Part shown: in pieces, positions 8,388-16,572 of the stretch
How the letters are laid out: the number at the start of each line of letters is the position of its first letter
Numbering within the stretch: position 1 is the first letter of the stretch
Assembly (NCBI GenBank): GCA_910587915.1
Contig: CAJUOB010000007.1
Span: 1-64,000, forward strand
Direction: 5' to 3'
DNA from: an uncultured Muribaculaceae bacterium
GTDB lineage: Bacteria > Bacteroidota > Bacteroidia > Bacteroidales > Muribaculaceae
DNA length: 64,000 nt
Translations under genes and position numbers: made by a program
Notes under the pieces: model-generated
The model's database searches: none
The model's input: only the letters and a program-made list of their open reading frames with translations
Told to the model about the DNA's origin: nothing

Positions 8388-9662
8388 TCATTTGTCGCCC
8401 CATCGGCTTTTGTGGCGTTGGAGCATTATGTCCTCGGCGGGATTGCTGCAGGGATTCCAGAATTTTTTTTCGGCTATGGCATCCGGTCGGAATTGCTGGA
8501 CCACGAAGTTGCCCGGATAGTCGTGTGCGTAGCGGTAGTTCTCTCCGTAGCCGAGTTTCTTCATGAGTGCAGTGGGGGCGTTGCGCAGATGCAGAGGCAC
8601 CGGTAGATTTCCCGAGCGCTCAACTTCGGCAAGAGCTGCATCGATGGCCATATATGCCGAGTTACTTTTTGCCGAGAGTGCAAGGTAGATGGCGCATTCC
8701 GAGAGTGGTATGCGGCCTTCGGGCATGCCGATTTTCCGTATGGTGTCGAAGGTGGCGTTGGCTATGAGCAGGGCAGTAGGGTTGGCGAGCCCTATGTCTT
8801 CGGATGCGACAATGACCAGTCGGCGGGCAATGAACTCGGGGTCTTCGCCGCCGGCAATCATCCGCGCAAGCCAGTAGACGGCGGCGTCGGGATCGCTTCC
8901 TCGTATGCTTTTAATAAAGGCGGAGATGATGTCGTAGTGCATCTCGCCATTTTTGTCGTAGGCCTGGGGATTCTCCTGAAGGCGTTCGGTGACAACTTGG
9001 TCGTTGATGATTATTTTCTCGCCGTGCGGAGTGGATTGTTCGAGGAGATCGAGTATGTTGAGCAACTTTCTTGCATCACCGCCGCTATATCGGAACAGGG
9101 CAGCTGTTTGCTCTACTTCTACTTTTGAGCGGGATAGAATGGGGTCTTCGGTGATGGCTCGCTCGAGCAGTGTGCGCAGGTCGTTGTCGTCGAGAGGCCG
9201 GAGAGTATACACCTGCGCTCTCGACAGCAGTGGACGGATTACTTCGAACGACGGATTCTCGGTGGTAGCTCCGATGAGTGTGACAGTGCCATTCTCTACA
9301 GCGCCCAGGAGGCTGTCCTGTTGGCTTTTGCTGAAGCGATGTATTTCATCGATGAACAGGATTGGCCGACCTGCACCAAACATGCTACCGGTTTCGGCCT
9401 TGCAGCGGTCTATGACTTCGCGTACATCTTTAACGCCGGACGTCACAGCCGATAAGGTGTAGAATGGGCTGTCGGTAGCGTTGGCGATTATTCGGGCAAG
9501 TGTGGTTTTGCCTACCCCGGGAGGTCCCCACAGTATGAACGAGGCAATCTTCCCCGATTCGATCATGCGGCGCAGAATCGAGCCGGGACCAACGAGATGT
9601 TGTTGTCCGATATATTGGTCGAGCGTCTTCGGACGCATTCTTTCGGCGAGAGGTGGTGTCAT
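8388..9662 (-). CDS. rarA: Replication-associated recombination protein RarA/MgsA (AAA+ ATPase)
   Basis: 424 aa, full length. Clamp-loader-like AAA+ ATPase acting at stalled replication forks. It opens with the family N-terminus PLAERMRPKTLDQYIGQ. Walker A GPPGVGKT is at about 46-53, Walker B FIDEIHRF at about 104-111, then sensor motifs (GATTENPSFEV) and the C-terminal MgsA tetramerisation region (SDPDAAVYWLARM, GYGENYRYAHDYP). It lies 74 nt downstream of the TPR gene on the same strand, with a hairpin between them. No clear promoter sits in the gap, so partial read-through is possible. Confidence 0.95.
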   Translation of the reverse strand: MTPPLAERMRPKTLDQYIGQQHLVGPGSILRRMIESGKIASFILWGPPGVGKTTLARIIANATDSPFYTLSAVTSGVKDVREVIDRCKAETGSMFGAGRPILFIDEIHRFSKSQQDSLLGAVENGTVTLIGATTENPSFEVIRPLLSRAQVYTLRPLDDNDLRTLLERAITEDPILSRSKVEVEQTAALFRYSGGDARKLLNILDLLEQSTPHGEKIIINDQVVTERLQENPQAYDKNGEMHYDIISAFIKSIRGSDPDAAVYWLARMIAGGEDPEFIARRLVIVASEDIGLANPTALLIANATFDTIRKIGMPEGRIPLSECAIYLALSAKSNSAYMAIDAALAEVERSGNLPVPLHLRNAPTALMKKLGYGENYRYAHDYPGNFVVQQFRPDAIAEKKFWNPCSNPAEDIMLQRHKSRWGDK

Positions 9663-9681
9663 TGCAGTTGAATTACAGAAA

Positions 9682-9709
9682 ACAAGAGCCCCGCGTACGG
9701 AGCTCTTGT
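9682..9709 (-). terminator. Hairpin between the TPR gene and rarA
   Basis: ACAAGAGC (9682-9689) pairs with GCTCTTGT (9702-9709), with an inner CCG/CGG stem. On the minus strand it is followed by TTTTC. It could terminate or attenuate transcription from the TPR gene into rarA. Confidence 0.55.
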
Positions 9710-9736
9710 GGGGATACTATCGGTAAATAAGCGGTA

Positions 9737-11359
9737 TTATTCAGCGGTAGGATTGAGGAGCTGGTTGATTTCGTTGTATTTTGCTACGGCAGCTTCGAAG
9801 TTCTCTTTATCCTTGAGGCGGCTGTAGTATGCCTGCATGAAAGCGTAGGCATTCTTGTAGAGATTGAGCTGGTTGTTGGGGTCTTTGGGATCTTTGTTGA
9901 CGGGATCCTGGTCGAGAAGCTCGATCATTTTGTTGAGTGCTTCGATAGATTCAGCGTTAGGCTTCTTGTTGTTTCCTGCGATATTGAGGAATGCAAGACG
10001 CTGGTAGAACTGGGGAATCTGGGTGATAGCAGGGTTGTTGATGAGCTTGTTGATGTAGTTCTTGCCTTTTTCGGCGAGTTCGGAAGCCTGGATGGTATCG
10101 GAAGATGCACCGGCAGCCTGGAGATAGCGGGTTGCCATGCCGTAGATGTCTTCGTTGGTGGGCTCTTCCTGAAGGTCGAGGTATGCGGCATATGCATCGG
10201 CACTCTTGGCGTAGTCCTTGTTCTTATTGTAAGCGGAGCTGAGTTCCTTCAGAAGATCGGAGTTTTCGGGGAATTTCTTGGCTGCGGTCTCGAACTGAAT
10301 GATGGCAAGGGAATCCTGGCCATTTCCGCTGAGAGCTTCGGCGTAAGTGGTGTAGTCGTTGGCGTTGAAGTTAGCATCGGGATTGGATGCGAAGAATTTC
10401 TCGGCGCTCTTGACAGCATCGGAGTAGTTACCCATTGCTGTTTCGGAAAGGAAACGAACTCGCTGCATCAGGAAGTTGGAGGGATCGGATGCGAGGATAC
10501 CGTTGGCGGTAGAGATTGCTTCGGGATATTTCTCACCCCAGTAGAGAAGAACGGCGTAACGGGCCTTGTCTTCGGGGAAGCTGTTGGGGTTCTGGATGTA
10601 CTTGCCGTAGAGTTCGGAAGCAGCACGCCAGCGGTCGGCCTGGAAGTATTTCTCGGCGAGTTCGCGCTGAACCATAGCCGATTCGGGGTGCTGAGCGAGA
10701 TACTCTTCGAGTTTCTTGATTGCGTAGTCCTTGTTTACGTAGAAGTAAGCATTTGCATACTTCACGTATCCTTCGGGGTTGTTGGGTTCGAAGGTGATGG
10801 CGCTTTCATAGCGTCCTGCTGCATCGCCATAGTTCTGCTGGTCGATGAGCATGTCGCCTTCGAGCACGTATATCGAGGGGTTCTGGCTTTTGGAGTCCTT
10901 GCGGGCCTTTACCATGGCCTTATCGATTTCTTTGGCATATTTCACGGGGTCGGCGTTGTAGTATGCACGTGCGATAGATACGGTTACTTCCGCATCTTTC
11001 TTGGCGAGTTTCTGAGCTTCCTTGAAGTTGTCGGAAGCAGCGTCGGCATTGCCGTTGAGCAGATCGAGCGCACCGAGGCCAACGAAGTTGTATGCGTTTG
11101 CAGCATCGATGGATTTACCTTTTTCGAAATAGGTTTTTGCCTGAGCTTTGTCGCCGTTGGCAAGAGCAATCTGGCCGAGGTAGTAGTTGGCAAGTGATTT
11201 GTTGGTGTTCGCATCGTTGATGGTGCGGTCGAGGATAGTCTTTGCGTTGTCGTACTGGCCGGCTTTGTAGTATTCGATGCCGTCCTTGTAGCCTTGGTGC
11301 TGAGCAGCGGCAACAAGTCCACCGGCAAGCAGCAATGACAGGAACAGTTTGATTCTCAT
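9737..11359 (-). CDS. Periplasmic tetratricopeptide-repeat protein
   Basis: 540 aa with signal peptide (1-19, cleavage near VAAAQ). The mature part is built of TPR units (for example ANYYLGQIALANGDKAQAKTYFEKG and NPEGYVKYANAYF). It ends in a helical tail after about residue 430. TPR arrays are protein-protein scaffolds and no enzymatic motif is visible. The next gene upstream on the same strand is the PstS-like lipoprotein (57-nt gap). In Bacteroidales this pair often sits at the end of TonB-ExbBD clusters, so an energy-transduction accessory role is plausible inference. exbBD and tonB themselves are not here. Confidence 0.8.
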   Translation of the reverse strand: MRIKLFLSLLLAGGLVAAAQHQGYKDGIEYYKAGQYDNAKTILDRTINDANTNKSLANYYLGQIALANGDKAQAKTYFEKGKSIDAANAYNFVGLGALDLLNGNADAASDNFKEAQKLAKKDAEVTVSIARAYYNADPVKYAKEIDKAMVKARKDSKSQNPSIYVLEGDMLIDQQNYGDAAGRYESAITFEPNNPEGYVKYANAYFYVNKDYAIKKLEEYLAQHPESAMVQRELAEKYFQADRWRAASELYGKYIQNPNSFPEDKARYAVLLYWGEKYPEAISTANGILASDPSNFLMQRVRFLSETAMGNYSDAVKSAEKFFASNPDANFNANDYTTYAEALSGNGQDSLAIIQFETAAKKFPENSDLLKELSSAYNKNKDYAKSADAYAAYLDLQEEPTNEDIYGMATRYLQAAGASSDTIQASELAEKGKNYINKLINNPAITQIPQFYQRLAFLNIAGNNKKPNAESIEALNKMIELLDQDPVNKDPKDPNNQLNLYKNAYAFMQAYYSRLKDKENFEAAVAKYNEINQLLNPTAE

Positions 11360-11416
11360 TGTGTAATTAGATGATGACTTTGTTTATATTGTTTATTTGT
11401 TTTCCATTGCATCGGG

Positions 11417-12430
11417 TCAGCGCTCGGGCAGTTCAACCTGCTGGATGTTGACTCTGGCAGGCATGATGCCTGTCTTCATGATTATCTTCTGACCGATCGG
11501 TCCGGTAACGAAGGAATAGAATCCTCCGGCGACATTGGATGTCGGTGCGGTAGTAATCATGTATATCTGGCGGAAGAGAGGGTAAGAACCTTCAAAGATA
11601 TACTGCTGATATGGCTTGTAGGCTCGGAATTCGTCATCGCGGTACACCTTGAGCACTTTCACGCGTTGTGTGAGAGTGGCACCTTCGACGGCATCATTGC
11701 CAAGTACGCTTTCTGCCAGCTCCTGAGGGCTGACGTCGGCGGAATCCATATCGGAAGTAATCCAGCTGACACCGAGAACTCCTATGGCATCGGGATTTTT
11801 CTCCACGATTTCGAAGACTTTAGGAATCGATCCTGCTCCGAATACAGTAGGACCAAGAGGCTCGCCATGCAGGATGGAGTCGGTGAGATATGTGGCGAGG
11901 CTCGATCCGGTCTGGTCGAGAACGACACGGATATTTCCACGGTCGGATGGCTGGATTTCATCCCAGCGGGTGGTGCGTCCCGATATAATGTCGGCAATTT
12001 CACCGACGGTGAGCTTTTCGCAGTTGTTCTTTGGGTTGACTATCAGCGCTACAGCATCGACAGCAATCATTGCCGATCGTACGTTTACGTTGGCATTCCG
12101 CTCGTTTTTGTACTTTGCCTTCAGCGCACGTTTCTCTTCGGGAGTAATGTCGCGGGCTGCTACAATAGAGCGGGTGTTCATTGTGAACAGAGAGTCGAAA
12201 GCCTCCTGCTGAGTGGCGTAGCGCACAAGAATGTGAGCATCGGGATACTGATACTCGAACACATCGACCTCCTGAGCAAGGATATTCTCAAACGTATTGT
12301 CGCACACCATTGTGGTGGTGCCTGCTGTAGAGGTGTTGGTCTTCTTTTCGTATTTCATACAGCCTGATAAGGCTCCCGCTGCGAGAGCGAGAGCCGTAGC
12401 GGCTGCTATGTGGTTGGCGTGAAGTTTCAT
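11417..12430 (-). CDS. PstS-like phosphate-binding-family lipoprotein
   Basis: 337 aa. A lipoprotein leader with lipobox LSGC (Cys24) is followed by a PBP-like (PF12849-type) two-lobed domain. Visible segments are DITPEEKRALK, DAVALIVNPKNN, LTVGEIADIISG, the QTGSSLATYL phosphate-loop region and GGFYSFVTGPIGQKII. No pstCAB or phoU is adjacent, so this is probably not a dedicated ABC-transporter binding protein. The Bacteroidales homologues near TonB-ExbBD genes are of unclear function. The small membrane protein gene lies 40 nt upstream and the TPR gene 57 nt downstream, which suggests one operon. Confidence 0.8.
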   Translation of the reverse strand: MKLHANHIAAATALALAAGALSGCMKYEKKTNTSTAGTTTMVCDNTFENILAQEVDVFEYQYPDAHILVRYATQQEAFDSLFTMNTRSIVAARDITPEEKRALKAKYKNERNANVNVRSAMIAVDAVALIVNPKNNCEKLTVGEIADIISGRTTRWDEIQPSDRGNIRVVLDQTGSSLATYLTDSILHGEPLGPTVFGAGSIPKVFEIVEKNPDAIGVLGVSWITSDMDSADVSPQELAESVLGNDAVEGATLTQRVKVLKVYRDDEFRAYKPYQQYIFEGSYPLFRQIYMITTAPTSNVAGGFYSFVTGPIGQKIIMKTGIMPARVNIQQVELPER

Positions 12431-12470
12431 GTAGTCGGAGTTTAGTTAGAGGTTTCGACTTAGCGGTATG

Positions 12471-12728
12471 TCAATCAATTCCCTTGACTTGACGGTATGC
12501 GCGCCATAATCCGTAGATGATAAGCACGATACCAACTATATATCGAGTCCAGGCCCAATCGCCTCCCCATCCGAAGAAATTGATGAGAAGAAGTACGCCC
12601 ATGCCGACATATACGATAATCATGATGATTCCAAAAATGGAACGCATCACTTTGTTTGCGCCCATCGGTTCGCTCTGTTCCATGCGTTCGCGGCGACGCT
12701 CTTCGGGAGTAGGAATGTTGTTGTCCAT
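12471..12728 (-). CDS. Small two-helix inner-membrane protein
   Basis: 85 aa. A charged N-terminus (TPEERRRERMEQ) precedes two hydrophobic segments (about 29-50 and 59-77), separated by FGWGGDW, with a basic C-terminus. No enzyme motif is seen and I do not recognise a named family. As first gene of the apparent operon with the PstS-like and TPR proteins, it may anchor or assist that envelope complex (inference). A possible -7 box (TAACTTTA) lies at 12867-12874, giving a leader of about 130 nt. Confidence 0.7.
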   Translation of the reverse strand: MDNNIPTPEERRRERMEQSEPMGANKVMRSIFGIIMIIVYVGMGVLLLINFFGWGGDWAWTRYIVGIVLIIYGLWRAYRQVKGID

Positions 12729-12827
12729 AATAATACTTTTTATAGGTTAAATGTCAAAATTGTAGGCCTGTGGGCTGTCATAGCCAAGCCTTTAAATTTT
12801 AACATTCAGGACCCGCTAAAGTTCACG

Positions 12828-12874
12828 CCGGGACTGCCATAGGGCAGTCTTCCGGTTAATTAGGCGTAAAGTTA
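12828..12874 (-). promoter_or_regulatory. Promoter-like box and structured leader before the small membrane protein
   Basis: Minus-strand TAACTTTA (12874 to 12867) is one base off TAnnTTTG. It is followed by a stable hairpin: GACTGCC 12832-12838 pairs with GGCAGTC 12843-12849, extended by CCGG 12828-12831 with CCGG 12852-12855. The hairpin sits in the predicted 5' leader of the small membrane protein gene at 12728, or it is the fmt terminator. No known riboswitch class was recognised. Confidence 0.4.
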
Positions 12875-12946
12875 CGAAAAAAGGAGCGAATCACATATTT
12901 TCGAGTGTGAAATATGTGAAAATCGAAAAAAATACTGTTAAAAGGG

Positions 12947-13927
12947 TTATTGGAACCATGGAGCTGTGCCATCTGTGCCGTTTCGGAGTCCGCGGGCAAA
13001 GTCGGCGGCGGCCATCGGTTTCTTTCCTGCAGGTTGGACCGTGAGCAGTTGCAGACATGTGCCGTCGGCACAGCCGCACCACAGTTCACGGCCGTCGAAA
13101 TTAATATGTCCCGGCGATAGGACTGTGCCGTGGTCTTGCTGAGGCAAGGATGTCTTCAATATTTTAACGCTTAGAACTGAGCCATCGGGAGAGTGCAGTT
13201 CTGTCCAGGCACCCGGATGAGGTGCGAGACCACGCACCAGATTATGTACTGTCCCGGCGGGTCGGTTCCAGTCAATGTGGCAATCTTCCTTGAATATTTT
13301 AGGTGCGGCAGAGGGTTCGCAGTCGGTCATATGCTGTTGAGGAACCGCTTCGACACCACCTGCTGCGATTTTTTCCACAGTCGAGCATGTGAGGGCAGCA
13401 CCTATTTCCATAAGGCGGTCGTGCACGGATCCGGCATCCTCGTCGGGGCCGATGTCTATTTTCTCCATGCCGATTACATCTCCGGTGTCAATCTCATGCT
13501 TCAGGAAGAAGGTGGTGACACCTGTCTCTGTGTCGCCGTTCATCACCGCGCGGTTGATTGGAGCAGCTCCGCGGTAGCGTGGCAGAAGCGATCCATGAAG
13601 ATTGAATGTACCCATGGGTGGCATGGTCCAGACCACTTCGGGAAGCATGCGGAAGGCGATGACGATGAAAAGATCGGCGTTGATTTTTCGCAGAGCATCC
13701 ACAAATTCGGGATCTTTTAGACGCTCAGGCTGTAGAAGAGGCAGATTGTTGGCCTCGGCATATTCTTTTACGGCCGACCTGATGACTTTGTGTCCGCGTC
13801 CACCAATTTTATCGGGCATTGTTACGACAGCGGCAATGTCGAACCCTTTCTTTACAAGTCGGTCGAGACTTGCAACGGCAAATTCAGGCGTGCCGAAAAA
13901 AACTATCTTCAGTTTCTTATCTTCCAT
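12947..13927 (-). CDS. fmt: Methionyl-tRNA formyltransferase
   Basis: 326 aa. Formylates Met-tRNAi for translation initiation using 10-formyl-THF. The N-terminal hydrolase domain shows FFGTPEFA (10-17), the Asn109-Leu-His111 catalytic pair before GSLLPRYRGAAPI, and IDTGD (146-150). The C-terminal OB-like domain is present. The reading frame is open upstream to 14116. The ATG at 13927 is chosen because its A overlaps the TAA of the pseudouridine synthase gene (TAATG) and MEDKKLKIVFFGTPEF is the normal N-terminus. Translational coupling to the upstream gene is therefore likely. Confidence 0.95.
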   Translation of the reverse strand: MEDKKLKIVFFGTPEFAVASLDRLVKKGFDIAAVVTMPDKIGGRGHKVIRSAVKEYAEANNLPLLQPERLKDPEFVDALRKINADLFIVIAFRMLPEVVWTMPPMGTFNLHGSLLPRYRGAAPINRAVMNGDTETGVTTFFLKHEIDTGDVIGMEKIDIGPDEDAGSVHDRLMEIGAALTCSTVEKIAAGGVEAVPQQHMTDCEPSAAPKIFKEDCHIDWNRPAGTVHNLVRGLAPHPGAWTELHSPDGSVLSVKILKTSLPQQDHGTVLSPGHINFDGRELWCGCADGTCLQLLTVQPAGKKPMAAADFARGLRNGTDGTAPWFQ

Positions 13928-14616
13928 TATATCTGTTTTAAGGCGCCGTCCTCGAGGGCTTTCCATAGCGCATCGCCGGCCGGCACCGGAGCAGTTATGT
14001 CGATTTCTTTTTTTGAAACAGGATGTACGAATCGTATGCGTCGGGCATGGAGCGATATGCCTCCATCGGGGTTGCTGCGGCGGGCACCGTATTTCAGGTC
14101 GCCTTTCACCGGGCACCCGATTGATGCCAGTTGCACGCGGATCTGATGCTTGCGACCCGTCATGAGGTTTACTTCGAGGAGATTGTACCTTTCAGTCGAT
14201 GCAATCAGCCGATAGGCAAGGCGTGCTTCCTTTGCTCCGGGACGCGGAGTGGCCGAGGCGTAGGATTTATTGTTGCGCTCGGTCGATGTTATGTAGTGGG
14301 TGAGTGTGGCTTCTGGTTCGGCCGGCGATCCGGCTGTGACAGCCCAGTAGGTTTTGTGCACATCTCCGGCGGCGAACATGGCGTTCAGTCGAGCCAGCGC
14401 CTTCGATGTTTTTGCAAACACCACAACTCCGGATACCGGACGGTCCAGTCGATGGGCCACGCCCATAAAAACATTTCCGGGCTTGTTGTCGCGCTCCTTT
14501 ATGAAGCGTTTCAATGTTTCCGACAGTGGTTCGTCGCCGGTCTTGTCGCCCTGTACGATTTCACCGGAGGCTTTATTTACTATTATTATATGATTGTCTT
14601 CGTAGAGTATCTCCAT
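13927..14616 (-). CDS. RluA-family 23S rRNA/tRNA pseudouridine synthase
   Basis: 229 aa. Converts uridine to pseudouridine in structured RNA. The catalytic motif HRLDRPVSG is at 55-63 with Asp58 as the nucleophile. The downstream LLEVNLMTGRKHQIRVQL and GDLKYG motifs are family hallmarks. There is no N-terminal S4 domain, so it is the short RluA/RluC-like form and the target base cannot be assigned from sequence. Its stop codon overlaps the fmt start (TAATG), making a two-gene translation unit. The GH78-like gene ends 10 nt downstream of it in genome order, but is upstream in transcription. Confidence 0.9.
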   Translation of the reverse strand: MEILYEDNHIIIVNKASGEIVQGDKTGDEPLSETLKRFIKERDNKPGNVFMGVAHRLDRPVSGVVVFAKTSKALARLNAMFAAGDVHKTYWAVTAGSPAEPEATLTHYITSTERNNKSYASATPRPGAKEARLAYRLIASTERYNLLEVNLMTGRKHQIRVQLASIGCPVKGDLKYGARRSNPDGGISLHARRIRFVHPVSKKEIDITAPVPAGDALWKALEDGALKQI

Positions 14617-14626
14617 AGTTCAATAA

Positions 14627-16381
14627 TCAATGTGCTGCGAGCCTTACACCGTCGGGTAGATGCAGCTCTGTGTCGATTTTGCCATCCGGTAGCCGGCGGT
14701 GTTTCACATGGATAGGCCCTTTAGGGGTTGGTACGGAGCCTTCGGCCCATTCAAGTGTGCCGAGACATGGTTCTACCTCCACTTCCTCGAAACCGGGCTT
14801 CAGCGGACGTATGCCGAGTATATATCGCGACAGCCATGGTGTCGGGCCGGATGCCCAGCCATGGCAGAAACTGTGGCGGTGTCCTTTGTAGCAATAGTTG
14901 CCGGCCGAGGCATGGATGTCGAAACTTCCTTCCGGCACTATCTCGTCGATACGGGCTGCCTTGAGGCCTTCTTCGTACACGAGGTCTTCCCAGAAGGTTG
15001 TCGCGCCGAGGTCGAGCATCAGTCCCCAGTAGTCGGATAGGATGCTGAGTGCTTCGGCCGATGCTTTTTCTTTTCCAAGAGCTTCAAGCATATAATATCC
15101 ATAGAAAGTTGAGAAACCGTGGGCGTTGCCTTCGGTTATGGCATTGCGTTCGGCCTTGCGGTTCTTGGCCATGTCGGATAAGAGTGCGAGAGCGGCAGCC
15201 TGCTTGTTGCCGTTTGTCGGGGGCGTATGTTTTCTGAGTTTCTTGGCAAGGGCTGTGCATTTGTCGGAGAGGGCGGTGTCGCCGGCCCATTCTCCAATCT
15301 GCGTTCCGGCGTCCATTGCCATCACAAGTAGCGACTGGTATCCGCAGTGTATCACCTCGGGCATTTCAGATGTAGGCCAGTCGAGGAGACGCTGCCCGCC
15401 TTGGAAATTTTCTTTGTTTCCGTCGAGTCCGGCGGCGAAGCAGTCGACGAGTCTATGCATATAGTCGAGCTGGGCTGCCAGATAATCGGTGTCGCCGGAG
15501 TATAGGCAAAGGTCGCGATGTATTATCATCCACCACATTGAGTATGCTGCTATGCCGTTCATCCATCCGGGTAGGGGAGAGGTGTCGCGGGCAAAGTCGA
15601 GACTCTTTTTCACCACATCATAGTTGCCGAATACATTAGCAATGGTCATTACTTCGGGATGAAGATCGCCTACCCACACAAGGCGGTCGCGCTTCACGCC
15701 ATCCCACAGATAGTTCTGCATATTGAGATGTACGGTGTAAGCTCCTGTTGCCCAAATGTCGTTTATTCGGCTGTCGCTGCAGGAGAATGCTCCGGTATAG
15801 GGGATGTCGCGGTAGCGGAGTACACCTCTGATGGCACGTAGAGGGAGTTCGGTGTCAGGCTCCATTAGCTCGACAAGTGCGAATCGGAAGCCGGAGTTGC
15901 CCACTTCGATAGTTCCGAGCCACGGCAGGTCGATGGTGAAATCGCGCACAGAATGCTCGTTTGTAGCGGTAGCACCCGGTGCCGACACATCGCTCAGGGC
16001 CTCGCTTACAGATTCACCCAGGCATATTCTTACCTTCGCCGCTTTCTGGCTTGCACGTATGGGTGCTGCCAGCTCGATGCCGCCGCAAAGTTCACGGCCA
16101 AAATCGACCAGCACCGCGCTTCTGTTTCCATTTCGTGTGGAAAGCACGCAGACTTCCGGCGATGATACTGCCAACTGGCCGTCGAAATGCTGCAACAGGG
16201 CATCGGCATTCTTAACCGATGCACCAAGTTCCGGCGATATGGCAACCGTGCGGACAGGAGTGATATATCGGCGCGTCAACTCATCGGTAACACTCTCAGT
16301 CTGGAGCGTCTGTGGTGTGATGGCATGCAGGGTGAGTGTCGATGCCAGAGCTATGGCGATGGGTAATAATATGTTTTTCAC
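14627..16381 (-). CDS. Secreted GH78-like alpha-L-rhamnosidase
   Basis: About 584 aa from a GTG start at 16381 (leader VKNILLPIAIALASTLTLHA). The frame is open to 16495, but that start would lie upstream of the -7 box at 16416-16423, so the GTG fits better. A short beta-sandwich region (FGRELCGGIEL, about 85-185) precedes an (alpha/alpha)6 barrel with the rhamnosidase signature WDGVKRDRLVWVGDLHPE and WMNGIAAYSMWW. The end has the C-terminal sandwich (GPTPWLSRYILGIRPLKPGFEEVEV). It should release terminal rhamnose from pectin or plant glycosides. At about 580 aa it is shorter than typical GH78 enzymes, lacking the N-terminal accessory domains. Confidence 0.8.
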   Translation of the reverse strand: MKNILLPIAIALASTLTLHAITPQTLQTESVTDELTRRYITPVRTVAISPELGASVKNADALLQHFDGQLAVSSPEVCVLSTRNGNRSAVLVDFGRELCGGIELAAPIRASQKAAKVRICLGESVSEALSDVSAPGATATNEHSVRDFTIDLPWLGTIEVGNSGFRFALVELMEPDTELPLRAIRGVLRYRDIPYTGAFSCSDSRINDIWATGAYTVHLNMQNYLWDGVKRDRLVWVGDLHPEVMTIANVFGNYDVVKKSLDFARDTSPLPGWMNGIAAYSMWWMIIHRDLCLYSGDTDYLAAQLDYMHRLVDCFAAGLDGNKENFQGGQRLLDWPTSEMPEVIHCGYQSLLVMAMDAGTQIGEWAGDTALSDKCTALAKKLRKHTPPTNGNKQAAALALLSDMAKNRKAERNAITEGNAHGFSTFYGYYMLEALGKEKASAEALSILSDYWGLMLDLGATTFWEDLVYEEGLKAARIDEIVPEGSFDIHASAGNYCYKGHRHSFCHGWASGPTPWLSRYILGIRPLKPGFEEVEVEPCLGTLEWAEGSVPTPKGPIHVKHRRLPDGKIDTELHLPDGVRLAAH

Positions 16382-16415
16382 GAATGTTATGTCGGATATG
16401 ATGAATGATGTGCTA

Positions 16416-16423
16416 CAAAGGTA
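16416..16423 (-). promoter_or_regulatory. -7 box of the GH78-like gene
   Basis: Minus-strand TACCTTTG (16423 to 16416) matches TAnnTTTG. It lies 34 nt upstream of the GTG at 16381, which decides the start in favour of that codon. Confidence 0.5.
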
Positions 16424-16572
16424 CGCAAAAGAATCGAAACGAACATAATGTGGCCGAGGCAATGTTTGGCACGGAATTTGCAATAGGGATAGCACCGATA
16501 AAACTAAATATGGCAGTTGCTTGTTAAAGTTATTAAAATATCAAAATTGAAAATACATTCATCTACTAAATT

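Noticed and set aside
14626..14627. The GH78-like, RluA and fmt genes as one operon of linked function
   Set aside because: They are close on the same strand, so read-through is possible, but there is no functional link between the rhamnosidase and the tRNA/rRNA enzymes.
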